From contig NZ_KI669560.1 of assembly GCF_000508085.1 (NCBI RefSeq), forward strand, positions 2,169,665 through 2,218,771: a stretch of 49,107 nucleotides of DNA, in the 5' to 3' direction. This DNA is from Sediminibacterium sp. C3. Lineage in GTDB: Bacteria > Bacteroidota > Bacteroidia > Chitinophagales > Chitinophagaceae. Both the position numbers and the translations under genes were made by a program. Of this stretch, positions 33,627 through 42,347 are shown piece by piece. Position 1 is the first letter of the stretch. Every line of letters starts with the position of its first letter. Below the pieces are notes generated by a model that searched no databases, had not been told where the DNA came from, and saw nothing but the letters and a program-made list of their open reading frames with translations.

Positions 33627-36125
33627 TTATTGTTGTCTTCCTCCACCTGAGGCTTTATTATTTTGTGGAATATCTCGGTTCATTTCTTCCAAATCAACCG
33701 GACGTTCGGTCTGATCACCAATCAGGTACTTGGCAAAATAGTCGCTCATACCCCAGAAGAAATACTCTGTCATATCGCCAAAACCATGTCTTTGCGTTGG
33801 CAATAATTTCATATCGAAACGTTTGTTGGCTTTTATTAATGCATTGGCAACACGCATGGTATTTGCCGGATGCACATTGTTGTCAATTTCACCATGGAAT
33901 AACATCAATTTACCTTTCAGGTTTTTGGCCAGTTCCGGATTTTTATCAATGTTGTACTGGAAAGTAGTATCTCCTTTTTCACTTATGATTTCTTTGACGC
34001 CATGGTGCTTCTCACTCCACCATCTGTTATATATGGCATTGTCGTGATTACCTGCTGATGAAACAGCAACTTTAAAGAAATCTGGATATACCAGAATGGC
34101 AGCCGTACTCATGAAACCACCACCGGAATGTCCATGAATTCCAACACGATTAATATCAAGGAATTTATGTTTGTCTGCCAGTTGTTCAGCTACCGCTTTC
34201 TTGTCGGCTAAGCCATAATCTCTTAGATTGCCATAGCCATAATTGTGATACCACTTGCTTCTGCTGGGGTGTCCTCCTCTGTTTCCTAAAGTGATTACAA
34301 CCACTCCAATCTGAGCCAGTCTATCGGTTCTGTCGAAGCCTCTGCTAAAGCTGGTATTAACCGCTTCAGTCTGTGGACCTGGATACACATATTCTACAAT
34401 CGGGTATTTTTTTGTGCTGTCAAAATCGAATGGCTTGTACATTACTCCGTATAAATCGGTAATTCCATCATCAGCCTTGGCCTTGAAAATTTCAGGAAAC
34501 TTGTACCCTGCGGCAAAAAGACTGCTTAGGTCTGCAGTTTCCAGATCCATGATTTTTCTTCCGTCGGCAGCAAGCAATACCGATTTTGGAACTGTGTTTA
34601 CTCTTGAAAAATTATTCACCAGGTAACGCTTATTGTCGTCCATGGAAGCATTGTGATCAAAATCTCCCGGATTCAATAGTTTAAGTCCGGTACCATCAAA
34701 GTTTACACGATAAGCATGCAGGTAATATGGATTCTCCCCAGCTTCTTTTCCATTGGCTGAAAAATACAACACGCGAGCTTTTTCATCAATTGCCAAAATA
34801 TCTTCTGCGTGCCATGGGCCGGAAGTAATTTGATTCTTCAACTTTCCGTTTTCGTCATATAAATAAAAATGCCCCCATCCATCGTCTTCGCTCCACTGAA
34901 TCAATTCCTTTCCTTCGTTTACCAATCCGATTCTTCTGATTTCAACATAAGTGTTCATTTGTTCCTGAATCAGGGTTTTAGCTGTAGCTGATTTTACATC
35001 TACAACCCCAATATCTATTCTCTTCAAATCACGGCTGGTTCTGCTGAAATAAAATTTATCAGCTGTACCCAACCAGGTATTGGGTCTGCCTTCATCATCA
35101 CGGCTGCTGACTTTAGCAGGTGAACTCCAGGCATTTACCGTTTGATCCTTGTACATGCCCGTATTGATTTCCTTCATTGACTTAGTTGCCACTTCGAACA
35201 AACGCATGTATTCAACCGGAGACTCTTTCTCTCCTGGCATCCAGTATTTATAGGTTTCCAATGTTGGTCTTGGATCAGCAATACTGTTGATAACCCATAA
35301 ATCCTTTACACGTCTGCTATCGGTTATGTTTACCACAAAATACTTGGAATCCGGAGACCATAAAATGAAGGCAGGTCTTCTAATCCCTTTGTTCTTCTCT
35401 TTTTCTACATTGGTTTCTCCGTTACCATTGTTATGATAACCAAAATTTTCAACTCCATCTTTGGTAAGCTGTGTTTCTACAATGGTAGAATCCTTGTCGT
35501 TCACCAGGGCTTTTTTATAACTGGCCCAGTCCATTGACCATAAATTGTTATTGCGTCCGAAAATAACGATGGAACTATCAGGAGCAATACTAGCCCACAT
35601 TGGTTTGCGCTTGGTTTTTACCGGATCGGTAATTTGTACCAGTTCGCCGCTGTTAATATTGTATTCAAAGTAGAATACTTTTTTCTCCATTACAGGTGGA
35701 GTTCCTTTTTTAGCAGCAGTATCTTTTTTAACTACATCTTTTGTTGTCTTTACTTCAAAGCTGATCCAGTTTTCATCACGAATGAATTTCATACTATCGA
35801 TGTTCAGGTGCTGAGCATCCATTGGATCGTCGGTAATGCGGGTTAATTTTGCCGCCATTACTGCATTGTCAAACAATAATTTCTTCTCACCCTTTGCAGC
35901 ATCAACGATATACCATTTCTTTCCCTCTGTGGTTTCATACATATACCAGAAACGGTCTGATTTTTTAAGCCAGTGTGGATCTACATTCAGGCTAAATACC
36001 ATTTTCTGAACCTTGTTGGGAGAAAACCTGGCAGCCAATTCATAATTGGCCTTGGTTACAGGCGTTTGTTGTGCCAATAGGGTACCGCTGAAAAGCAATA
36101 CCACTAAGAATTGAAATAGTCTCAT
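33627..36125 (-). CDS. S9 family peptidase, dipeptidyl-peptidase IV type
   Basis: An 832-residue exported serine peptidase. It has a signal peptide (MRLFQFLVVLLFSGTLLAQ), a DPP IV N-terminal beta-propeller (about 100-540) and an alpha/beta-hydrolase C-terminal domain. The catalytic triad is S667 in GHSGGGFMS, D748 in HGEIDNNVHP and H780 in QRHGFG. The GPQTE and DRLAQIG segments are typical of the family. It removes X-Pro or X-Ala dipeptides from peptide N-termini in the periplasm or on the surface. The region divergent from kynU holds inverted repeats. A glutamyl or oligopeptidase variant is possible. Confidence 0.93.
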   Translation of the reverse strand: MRLFQFLVVLLFSGTLLAQQTPVTKANYELAARFSPNKVQKMVFSLNVDPHWLKKSDRFWYMYETTEGKKWYIVDAAKGEKKLLFDNAVMAAKLTRITDDPMDAQHLNIDSMKFIRDENWISFEVKTTKDVVKKDTAAKKGTPPVMEKKVFYFEYNINSGELVQITDPVKTKRKPMWASIAPDSSIVIFGRNNNLWSMDWASYKKALVNDKDSTIVETQLTKDGVENFGYHNNGNGETNVEKEKNKGIRRPAFILWSPDSKYFVVNITDSRRVKDLWVINSIADPRPTLETYKYWMPGEKESPVEYMRLFEVATKSMKEINTGMYKDQTVNAWSSPAKVSSRDDEGRPNTWLGTADKFYFSRTSRDLKRIDIGVVDVKSATAKTLIQEQMNTYVEIRRIGLVNEGKELIQWSEDDGWGHFYLYDENGKLKNQITSGPWHAEDILAIDEKARVLYFSANGKEAGENPYYLHAYRVNFDGTGLKLLNPGDFDHNASMDDNKRYLVNNFSRVNTVPKSVLLAADGRKIMDLETADLSSLFAAGYKFPEIFKAKADDGITDLYGVMYKPFDFDSTKKYPIVEYVYPGPQTEAVNTSFSRGFDRTDRLAQIGVVVITLGNRGGHPSRSKWYHNYGYGNLRDYGLADKKAVAEQLADKHKFLDINRVGIHGHSGGGFMSTAAILVYPDFFKVAVSSAGNHDNAIYNRWWSEKHHGVKEIISEKGDTTFQYNIDKNPELAKNLKGKLMLFHGEIDNNVHPANTMRVANALIKANKRFDMKLLPTQRHGFGDMTEYFFWGMSDYFAKYLIGDQTERPVDLEEMNRDIPQNNKASGGGRQQ

Positions 36126-36140
36126 ATTCGTATAATTGGT

Positions 36141-36201
36141 TTTGGGTACCCAAATTAACTCTTTAACCGATTAATACTAAACCATTTATCAAATAATCGG
36201 T
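36141..36201. promoter_or_regulatory. Inverted repeats in the divergent S9 peptidase / kynU region
   Basis: Two symmetrical elements lie between divergent start codons. TTTGGGTACCCAAA (36141-36154) is a perfect 14-base palindrome near the peptidase start. ACCGATTA (36166-36173) and TAATCGGT (36194-36201) are 8-base arms separated by 20 bases on the kynU side. They could be operators for a dimeric regulator. The regulator is unknown and none is encoded here. Confidence 0.35.
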
Positions 36202-36232
36202 GGATAGCTTTACTTTGCGGTAAAAAAGGACA

Positions 36233-37498
36233 ATGCAACATCCCTTTCAGGCAACCCTTGCTTATGCTACAGAATTGGATCAGAAAGATACACTGAATAA
36301 ATTCCGTAATGAGTTTCACTTTCCACAACATCAGGGTAAAGAAGTTATTTATTTCTGCGGAAATTCACTGGGACTGCAGCCCAAAAATGTGGCCAAGGCA
36401 TTTGAAACTGAATTGAATACCTGGAAAGAAATTGCTGTGGGTGGATATTTTAATGGCCCCAATCCATGGCTCTATTTTCAGGAGTATTTAAAACCAGCAT
36501 TGTCCAGACTGGTTGGTGCAAAAGAAAAAGAAGTAAGTGCTATGAATGCCCTTACAGTTAATCTTCACTTATTGATGCTTAGTTTTTATAAGCCTACAGC
36601 CAATCGCTTTAAAATTATCATGGAAGCAGGGGCATTCCCTTCTGATCAATATGCGGTTGAAACCCTGGTTCGCCATTTTGGCTTGAATCCGGATGAAGCC
36701 ATCATTGAAATTCATCCATTGGATGGAGCAAAAACACTAACCACACAACAGATTACTGATACCATCAAAGCCACCGGGAACGAGCTGGCCATGGTTTTGT
36801 TTGGTGGCATCAATTATTACACAGGACAGTTTTTTGATATAGCTTCCATTACAAAAGCTACGCATGATGTAGGAGCCATTGCCGGATTTGACCTTGCACA
36901 CGTAACAGGCAATATTCCATTGGAACTTCACGACTGGAATGTTGATTTTGCAGCCTGGTGCAGTTACAAATACCTGAATGCAGGTCCTGGTGCTACCGGC
37001 GGATATTTTATTCATGAAACACACCTTGACAACCCATCAATAAACCGATTGGCAGGCTGGTGGGGCAATGATGAATCAAGCCGTTTTAAAATGGAAAAGG
37101 GATTCATTCCAAAAAAAGATGCGAGTAGTTGGAATATCAGTACGGCACAGGTATTCAACATGACTGCCTTAAAAGCTTCCCTTGAAGTAATAGACAAAGC
37201 GGGCATTAAGGCTTTGAGAGAGAAAAGCATTGCACTAACTAATTATTTAGCTTTTCTGTTGCAGCAGCTATCCAATATTAATTTTGAAATCATCACACCT
37301 TCAGAACCTGCACAACGGGGCGCTCAATTATCTCTTTACTTTAAAGAGAGGGGCAAAGAAATACATGCCAAAATGATAGAGAGCGGAATCATTGTAGATT
37401 ATCGGGAACCGGGTGTAATTAGGGTTGCTCCTGCCCCATTATATTGTGGATTTGCAGATGTATATCGTTTTTATGAAATATTAAAATCTAACTTTTAA
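36233..37498 (+). CDS. kynU: Kynureninase
   Basis: A 421-residue PLP enzyme of fold type I that cleaves kynurenine to anthranilate and alanine. The PLP lysine is K246 in AWCSYKYLNAGPGATGGYF. The preceding AGFDLAHVTGNIPLELHDW and GNSLGLQPKNV are family hallmarks, as is YREPGVIRVAPAPLY near the end. The length is normal. The stop and the start of the SGNH hydrolase share one base (TAATG), so they are translationally coupled. It serves tryptophan breakdown with the dioxygenase at 39.0 kb. Confidence 0.96.
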   Translation: MQHPFQATLAYATELDQKDTLNKFRNEFHFPQHQGKEVIYFCGNSLGLQPKNVAKAFETELNTWKEIAVGGYFNGPNPWLYFQEYLKPALSRLVGAKEKEVSAMNALTVNLHLLMLSFYKPTANRFKIIMEAGAFPSDQYAVETLVRHFGLNPDEAIIEIHPLDGAKTLTTQQITDTIKATGNELAMVLFGGINYYTGQFFDIASITKATHDVGAIAGFDLAHVTGNIPLELHDWNVDFAAWCSYKYLNAGPGATGGYFIHETHLDNPSINRLAGWWGNDESSRFKMEKGFIPKKDASSWNISTAQVFNMTALKASLEVIDKAGIKALREKSIALTNYLAFLLQQLSNINFEIITPSEPAQRGAQLSLYFKERGKEIHAKMIESGIIVDYREPGVIRVAPAPLYCGFADVYRFYEILKSNF

Positions 37499-38112
37499 TG
37501 CAACATATTCATAGTTATCTGGCATTAGGCGACTCTTACACCATTGGTGAAGCAGTCCCAATTCATGAATCATTTCCATATATAACTACCCAACTGTTGA
37601 GACAGGAAAAAATTTCCATGCACGCCCCGGAAATGGTAGCTAAGACTGGATGGACAAGCACTGAATTGGCTGAACATCTGCTGCATACACACTTAAACCA
37701 ACACTATGATTTTGTAACACTATTAATTGGTGTAAATAATCAATATAGAAACCTATCCGTTGATAACTTTAAAAACGATTTTGAATTCCTGGTAAAAAAA
37801 GCCATTCATTTCGCTGCAGGTAAAAATGAAAGAGTATTTATTCTATCTATTCCCGACTGGGGATACACCCCATTTGCGGCTGACAAAAACAAGGAACAAA
37901 TTACCAAAGAAATTGATGCATTCAATTTGGTGTGTAAACAAATTGCAAAACAATTTCATACACCATTCATTGATATTACCACCGAAACAAGGGCTTTTTC
38001 ATCAGACCCACGGGCTATTGCCACAGATGGGCTTCATTTCTCTTATGAAACACATATGATCTGGGCTAAAAAACTGTCGGAATCTATACAACAATCACTA
38101 AAACAAAATTAA
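37498..38112 (+). CDS. SGNH/GDSL-type hydrolase
   Basis: A 204-residue cytoplasmic esterase-like protein without a signal peptide. The catalytic pattern is complete: S13 in LALGDSYTIGE (block I), the oxyanion asparagine near residue 80 in IGVNNQYRN (block III), and D177 and H180 in ATDGLHF (block V). Family members hydrolyse esters, thioesters or amides of many substrates. The TAATG coupling with kynU and the lack of a recognised formamidase in this window invite the idea that it hydrolyses N-formylkynurenine. That is inference only. The stop codon overlaps the pyrF stop in TTAA. Confidence 0.85.
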   Translation: MQHIHSYLALGDSYTIGEAVPIHESFPYITTQLLRQEKISMHAPEMVAKTGWTSTELAEHLLHTHLNQHYDFVTLLIGVNNQYRNLSVDNFKNDFEFLVKKAIHFAAGKNERVFILSIPDWGYTPFAADKNKEQITKEIDAFNLVCKQIAKQFHTPFIDITTETRAFSSDPRAIATDGLHFSYETHMIWAKKLSESIQQSLKQN

Positions 38113-38969
38113 CGTTGGCCTAAGTATAGAGCCATTTCTTCCTGATATGCTTTTGCAGCCAATTGGGCTTTGATAGCATAGTCTTCCCCTTCAGATGCAT
38201 AAATAACCGCTCTGCTTGCATTAACCAGCAACCCTGCATTTTTATTTAATCCGAATTTACTTACAGCTTCCAGGCTTCCTCCCTGGGCTCCCACACCCGG
38301 AACCAATAGAAAATGATCAGGCACAATGTCTCTTATATTCTCGAATTCAGTAGCCTGAGTGGCACCTACTACAAACATAAGATTATCGGGAGTACCCCAG
38401 GTTGCCACCCTCCCTATCACATGCTCATACAGTCTTTTGCTGACCGCCCCTTGTGTAATATGGGGAACCATGGTAAGTGATTCATCATATTCTTCCAGAA
38501 TCAGTTGCTGAAAATCATTGCTGCCTGCATTAGAGGTTAACCCAAGTACAATAGTTACTTTGTTTTCGTATTCCAAAAAGGGGCGAATACTATCTTCACC
38601 CATATAGGGAGCAACCGTTATAGCATCAAAATCCATTGCTTCAAAAAAAGCTTTGGCGTATTGGGTTGAAGTATTTCCGATATCTCCACGTTTGGCATCA
38701 GCAATGGTGAAATGAGACTTTGGAATATAAGAGAGTGTCTCATTCATAATCTCCCATCCTTTCAATCCCATAGCTTCATAAAAAGCAGTGTTGATTTTGT
38801 AACTCACACAATATGGCAATGTAGCATCAATAATGGCTTTATTAAACTTTAACATTGCATCGGGATGCTCTTTTAAATGAGCCGGAATTTTTTGTAAATC
38901 CGTATCCAATCCTACGCAGAGATAAGATTGTTTTTCCTGAATATGCTGTACAAGGGATGTAATGGTCAT
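38109..38969 (-). CDS. pyrF: Orotidine 5'-phosphate decarboxylase, type 2
   Basis: A 286-residue TIM-barrel enzyme that makes UMP. The catalytic lysine is K93 in IADAKRGDIGNTSTQYAK, the D-x-K-x-x-D motif. The longer form and TLPYCVSYKINTAFYEAMG identify the type 2 subfamily of Bacteroidota and mycobacteria. The phosphate loop LVPGVGAQGG is conserved. It starts 67 bases from the divergent tryptophan dioxygenase gene and is convergent with the SGNH hydrolase. Confidence 0.96.
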   Translation of the reverse strand: MTITSLVQHIQEKQSYLCVGLDTDLQKIPAHLKEHPDAMLKFNKAIIDATLPYCVSYKINTAFYEAMGLKGWEIMNETLSYIPKSHFTIADAKRGDIGNTSTQYAKAFFEAMDFDAITVAPYMGEDSIRPFLEYENKVTIVLGLTSNAGSNDFQQLILEEYDESLTMVPHITQGAVSKRLYEHVIGRVATWGTPDNLMFVVGATQATEFENIRDIVPDHFLLVPGVGAQGGSLEAVSKFGLNKNAGLLVNASRAVIYASEGEDYAIKAQLAAKAYQEEMALYLGQR

Positions 38970-38990
38970 ACAACGAAATTAATGGTTCTT

Positions 38991-39019
38991 TTTGAATTGA
39001 CTGAATGAAGCTATATTTG
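38991..39019 (+). promoter_or_regulatory. Promoter of the tryptophan dioxygenase gene
   Basis: TTTG (38991-38994) and an exact -7 TATATTTG (39012-39019) are separated by 17 bases. The -7 box lies 17 bases before the ATG at 39037. Confidence 0.5.
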
Positions 39020-39036
39020 AAACCTAACGATTGAAT

Positions 39037-40113
39037 ATGGAAAAAGAACCCATGTATTACGGCAGCTATCTGCAACTGGATAAAATTATTGAAAGTCAGC
39101 ATCCGGTAAGTTTTGAAGCTAACAATGAACCCGCTCATGATGAAATGTTATTCATCATTATTCATCAGGCATATGAGCTATGGTTCAAGCAAATCCTGTT
39201 CGAGTTGGACTATTGCATGGGGGTTTTCAAGAAAGACAAAATCAATGACAATTCAGAAGACTTAAACCTTGTCAGACATCGTTTTAAGCGAATCATTAAA
39301 ATCCTTGAATTACTAAATCAGCAGGTAAGTATTCTGGATACCATGACTCCAATGGATTTTCTGGCATTCAGAAATTTATTGACCCCTTCTTCCGGCTTTC
39401 AGAGCAAACAGTTCCGTTTGATTGAAGCCAGACTGGGATTGGTGTTGGAGAAAAGACATCAGAAGGATTATTATAAAAGAACCAATGAAGGGGGATTCAC
39501 TCAAAAGGATTTTCAGGACATCAATCAAACAGAAGAAAATAAAAATCTGCTCCAACTAGTGAATGACTGGCTGGAAAGGATGCCATTTTTTAACCCGGCT
39601 TATTGGGAAGAGACCAGTGAAACGCTTCCCGAAAATCATCCTTTCTGGAAAGAATACCGAACCATTTATGTCAATGGCCTTTCAGAAAGAGAGAAAAATA
39701 AAACTGTAGATTTTGACGCTATATTCTTTCAATTGTATCCTTCTGATCTTAGCATTGAACAAAAAGAAATGCTCAGTACCAGTTTCAGTGCTGCAGCCAT
39801 GCGTTCTGCCTTGTTCATCATGCTTTACAGAGACTTCCCGGTTTTTCAGACCTCCTATCAGATACTGGACTCACTGATAGAGATTGATCACCTGATGAGC
39901 AATTGGAGACACAAGCACTTAATTATGGTAAGAAGAATGATTGGTATGCGGGTTGGAACGGGCAATACTTCCGGAGCCGGATACCTTGAGGGTGCTTTGA
40001 ACAAACACTATGTTTATAGAGACTTATCCGGTTTATCTACTTATCTGATTGAAAGAAGAAAACTTCCGAAACTACCGGATAGCCTGATTCAGTATCTGGG
40101 ATTCAATCTCTAG
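39037..40113 (+). CDS. kynA: Tryptophan 2,3-dioxygenase
   Basis: A 358-residue heme enzyme that opens the indole ring to N-formylkynurenine. A TTG two codons upstream is possible, but the ATG at 39037 (MEKEPMYYGSYLQLD) fits the family. H43 in FIIIHQAYELWFKQILFELD is the likely distal active-site histidine. H294 in NWRHKHLIMVRRMIG is the likely heme ligand. The substrate loop GTGNTSGAGYLEGAL corresponds to the GTGGSSGYxYL loop of Proteobacterial enzymes with altered residues, which is a common difference in this phylum as far as I recall. The length is longer than the 270-300 residue Proteobacterial forms. Its product feeds kynU after deformylation. Confidence 0.93.
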   Translation: MEKEPMYYGSYLQLDKIIESQHPVSFEANNEPAHDEMLFIIIHQAYELWFKQILFELDYCMGVFKKDKINDNSEDLNLVRHRFKRIIKILELLNQQVSILDTMTPMDFLAFRNLLTPSSGFQSKQFRLIEARLGLVLEKRHQKDYYKRTNEGGFTQKDFQDINQTEENKNLLQLVNDWLERMPFFNPAYWEETSETLPENHPFWKEYRTIYVNGLSEREKNKTVDFDAIFFQLYPSDLSIEQKEMLSTSFSAAAMRSALFIMLYRDFPVFQTSYQILDSLIEIDHLMSNWRHKHLIMVRRMIGMRVGTGNTSGAGYLEGALNKHYVYRDLSGLSTYLIERRKLPKLPDSLIQYLGFNL

Positions 40114-40117
40114 AAAC

Positions 40118-40864
40118 TCATTTTAATTTCCGGGCAACCATCACCATTCTGGGGGAATGCTTCACATCATAATTTCCTAGCTGGTAGTCTCCGAAAACTT
40201 CGGTAACCTGCATATGATGATAACTCAGCATATCGGTAAAATCGCCTAAGGTAAATTTGGCTACTTTTTCCGTGTAGAGATGCATGGGCTGTAAGTGATC
40301 CTTATCGGTAATCTGAATCTGTTTTAGAAAATGGGTCTCAGTCTGCCATTTGGTTATATGAAACCTTACATCGTTTACTTCTACCTGTGAACTGGGAATC
40401 AGCTGTTGTTCAACATAGTGAACATTCATATAATCGATCACCAGTTTCCCTGACACTTTTACACTATCTGCCATCATACGTATGGCATTGTCGTGTTCCC
40501 TCCTGTTTTTGAAATATCCAAAGCTGGTGAAAAAATTAAAGGCATAATCAAAGTAATTAATGCGAAATAATTTTCGCATATCGTGTTGATAAAAATGAAG
40601 CTGCTCTGATTCTGCTGCCTTTGCTTCCTGAATGGAAACTTCGGACAAATCTATGCCGGTAACATCAAATCCCAGATTAGCCAGTACCATACTATGTCTC
40701 CCCTTGCCACAAGCTATATCCAACACCCTTGCACCCTGATGAGGGTTTAAATGTGAAACTAAGGTTCTGATAAACTGCTCAGCTTCTGCCTCATCTCTGT
40801 GCTGATATAACATATGATAGTATGGCGAATTGAACCAATCTTTAAACCATGCTTTGTCTGCCAT
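40118..40864 (-). CDS. Class I SAM-dependent methyltransferase
   Basis: A 248-residue cytoplasmic protein with the Rossmann motif I ARVLDIACGKGRHSMVLANLGFDVTGIDLSE and motif II-like IDYMNVHYVEQQ. It is of the general Methyltransf_25 type, close to proteins annotated only by fold. The substrate cannot be deduced. It is convergent with the tryptophan dioxygenase gene with four bases between stops, and divergent from glmM. An exact -7 element precedes it. Confidence 0.85.
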   Translation of the reverse strand: MADKAWFKDWFNSPYYHMLYQHRDEAEAEQFIRTLVSHLNPHQGARVLDIACGKGRHSMVLANLGFDVTGIDLSEVSIQEAKAAESEQLHFYQHDMRKLFRINYFDYAFNFFTSFGYFKNRREHDNAIRMMADSVKVSGKLVIDYMNVHYVEQQLIPSSQVEVNDVRFHITKWQTETHFLKQIQITDKDHLQPMHLYTEKVAKFTLGDFTDMLSYHHMQVTEVFGDYQLGNYDVKHSPRMVMVARKLK

Positions 40865-40880
40865 ATTGATGTTTAAACGG

Positions 40881-40888
40881 CAAAGTTA
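40881..40888 (-). promoter_or_regulatory. Minus-7 element for the methyltransferase gene
   Basis: TAACTTTG followed by C on the minus strand is an exact match, 16 bases before the ATG. A TTTG lies only 15 bases further up, so the -33 match is uncertain. Confidence 0.4.
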
Positions 40889-40947
40889 GTGTACGAAGCC
40901 ATACAAAAAATTTGAATTATATTCGCGGCCGTTTTAAGAGATATATT

Positions 40948-42336
40948 ATGGCATTATTAAAGAGCATTTCTGGCATTAGAGGAACAATTGGAGGTCAACC
41001 GGGAGATACCCTTAGCCCACTTGATATTGTAAAATTTACGTCGGCCTATGGCACTATGTTAAAAAATGCAAATCCAGAGAATAAAAAGATAGTAATTGGC
41101 AGGGATGGCAGAATTAGTGGATCTATGGTTCAGGGCCTGGTTTCCAATACACTGATTGCCTTAGGGTTTGATGTGGTTGATCTTGGTTTAAGTACCACTC
41201 CTACCGTTGAAATGGCAGTAGTGATGGAAAAAGCTGTCGGTGGAATTATATTAACAGCCAGTCATAATCCCAAAGAATGGAATGCCTTAAAACTACTAAA
41301 CGATAAGGGCGAATTTATTAGTGGGGCAGAAGGAAAAGAATTGTTGGAAGTTGCACAGAATGAAGCATTCTGCTACGCTAAAGTAGATGAATTGGGAACG
41401 ATAACATCGGGTACCGATTTACTTCAAAAGCATATAGACGCATGTGTTAATTACCCTTTGGTAAATAAGGAGGCCATTGAGGCCGCCAATTTCTCTATTG
41501 TAATTGATGCCATCAATAGCTCTGGCGCAATAGCTGTTCCTGCATTACTGGAAGCCCTGGGTGTAAAGAAATATACGGTGCTGAATGCGGAAGTAAACGG
41601 CCAGTTTGCCCATAACCCGGAACCCCTTCCTGAACATTTAAGAGATCTTTGCAACGAAGTAACCAAACAAAAAGCATCTATGGGGATTGCAGTAGATCCG
41701 GACGTAGACAGGCTTTGTTTTGTTTGCGAAGACGGTAGTTTATTTGGAGAAGAATACACACTGGTGGCGGTTGCAGACTATATTTTAAAGCATAGAAAAG
41801 GAAATACTGTAAGCAACATGAGCAGTACACGTGCACTGAAAGATATTACCATCAAGCATGGTGGAGAATATACCGCAAGTGCAGTAGGCGAAGTAAATGT
41901 GGTTACCAAAATGAAAGCAGTGAATGCGGTTATTGGCGGAGAAGGAAACGGAGGCATTATTGTTCCTGACTTGCATTACGGAAGAGATGCTTTAATTGGA
42001 ATTGCTTTGTTTCTGACGCATCTGGCTTTAGAGAAAAAAACAGTGAAGCAGTTAAGAAATAGTTATCCGGACTATTTTATGAGTAAAAATAAAATTGAAC
42101 TGACTGCCGGTGTAAATTTGAGTTCTATTTTTAATACAATTAAAGAAAAGTATAGCAAACATCCTATTAATGAGGAAGATGGGCTTAAAATAGAGTTTGA
42201 TAATGATTGGGTACACTTAAGAAGCAGTAATACTGAACCCATTATCCGCATTTATGCGGAAAGCAACAGTGAAACCGTTGCCAATAATATTGCCAAGCAA
42301 CTGATGAAAGACATTAAAGAAGCTGCAGGAAAATAA
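40948..42336 (+). CDS. glmM: Phosphoglucosamine mutase
   Basis: A 462-residue alpha-phosphohexomutase. The frame opens 12 codons earlier at a TTG, but the ATG at 40948 starts the family opening MALLKSISGIRGTIGG. The phosphoserine is S105 in LTASHNPKEWN. The Mg loop is DPDVDRL, the sugar-binding loop GEGNGGII and the phosphate-binding loop LRSSNTEPIIRIYAES. It converts glucosamine-6-phosphate to the 1-phosphate for peptidoglycan precursors. A phosphoglucomutase or phosphomannomutase role is the alternative within the family. It is followed 11 bases later by a cysteine desulfurase gene. Confidence 0.88.
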   Translation: MALLKSISGIRGTIGGQPGDTLSPLDIVKFTSAYGTMLKNANPENKKIVIGRDGRISGSMVQGLVSNTLIALGFDVVDLGLSTTPTVEMAVVMEKAVGGIILTASHNPKEWNALKLLNDKGEFISGAEGKELLEVAQNEAFCYAKVDELGTITSGTDLLQKHIDACVNYPLVNKEAIEAANFSIVIDAINSSGAIAVPALLEALGVKKYTVLNAEVNGQFAHNPEPLPEHLRDLCNEVTKQKASMGIAVDPDVDRLCFVCEDGSLFGEEYTLVAVADYILKHRKGNTVSNMSSTRALKDITIKHGGEYTASAVGEVNVVTKMKAVNAVIGGEGNGGIIVPDLHYGRDALIGIALFLTHLALEKKTVKQLRNSYPDYFMSKNKIELTAGVNLSSIFNTIKEKYSKHPINEEDGLKIEFDNDWVHLRSSNTEPIIRIYAESNSETVANNIAKQLMKDIKEAAGK

Positions 42337-42347
42337 AATCAACAACA

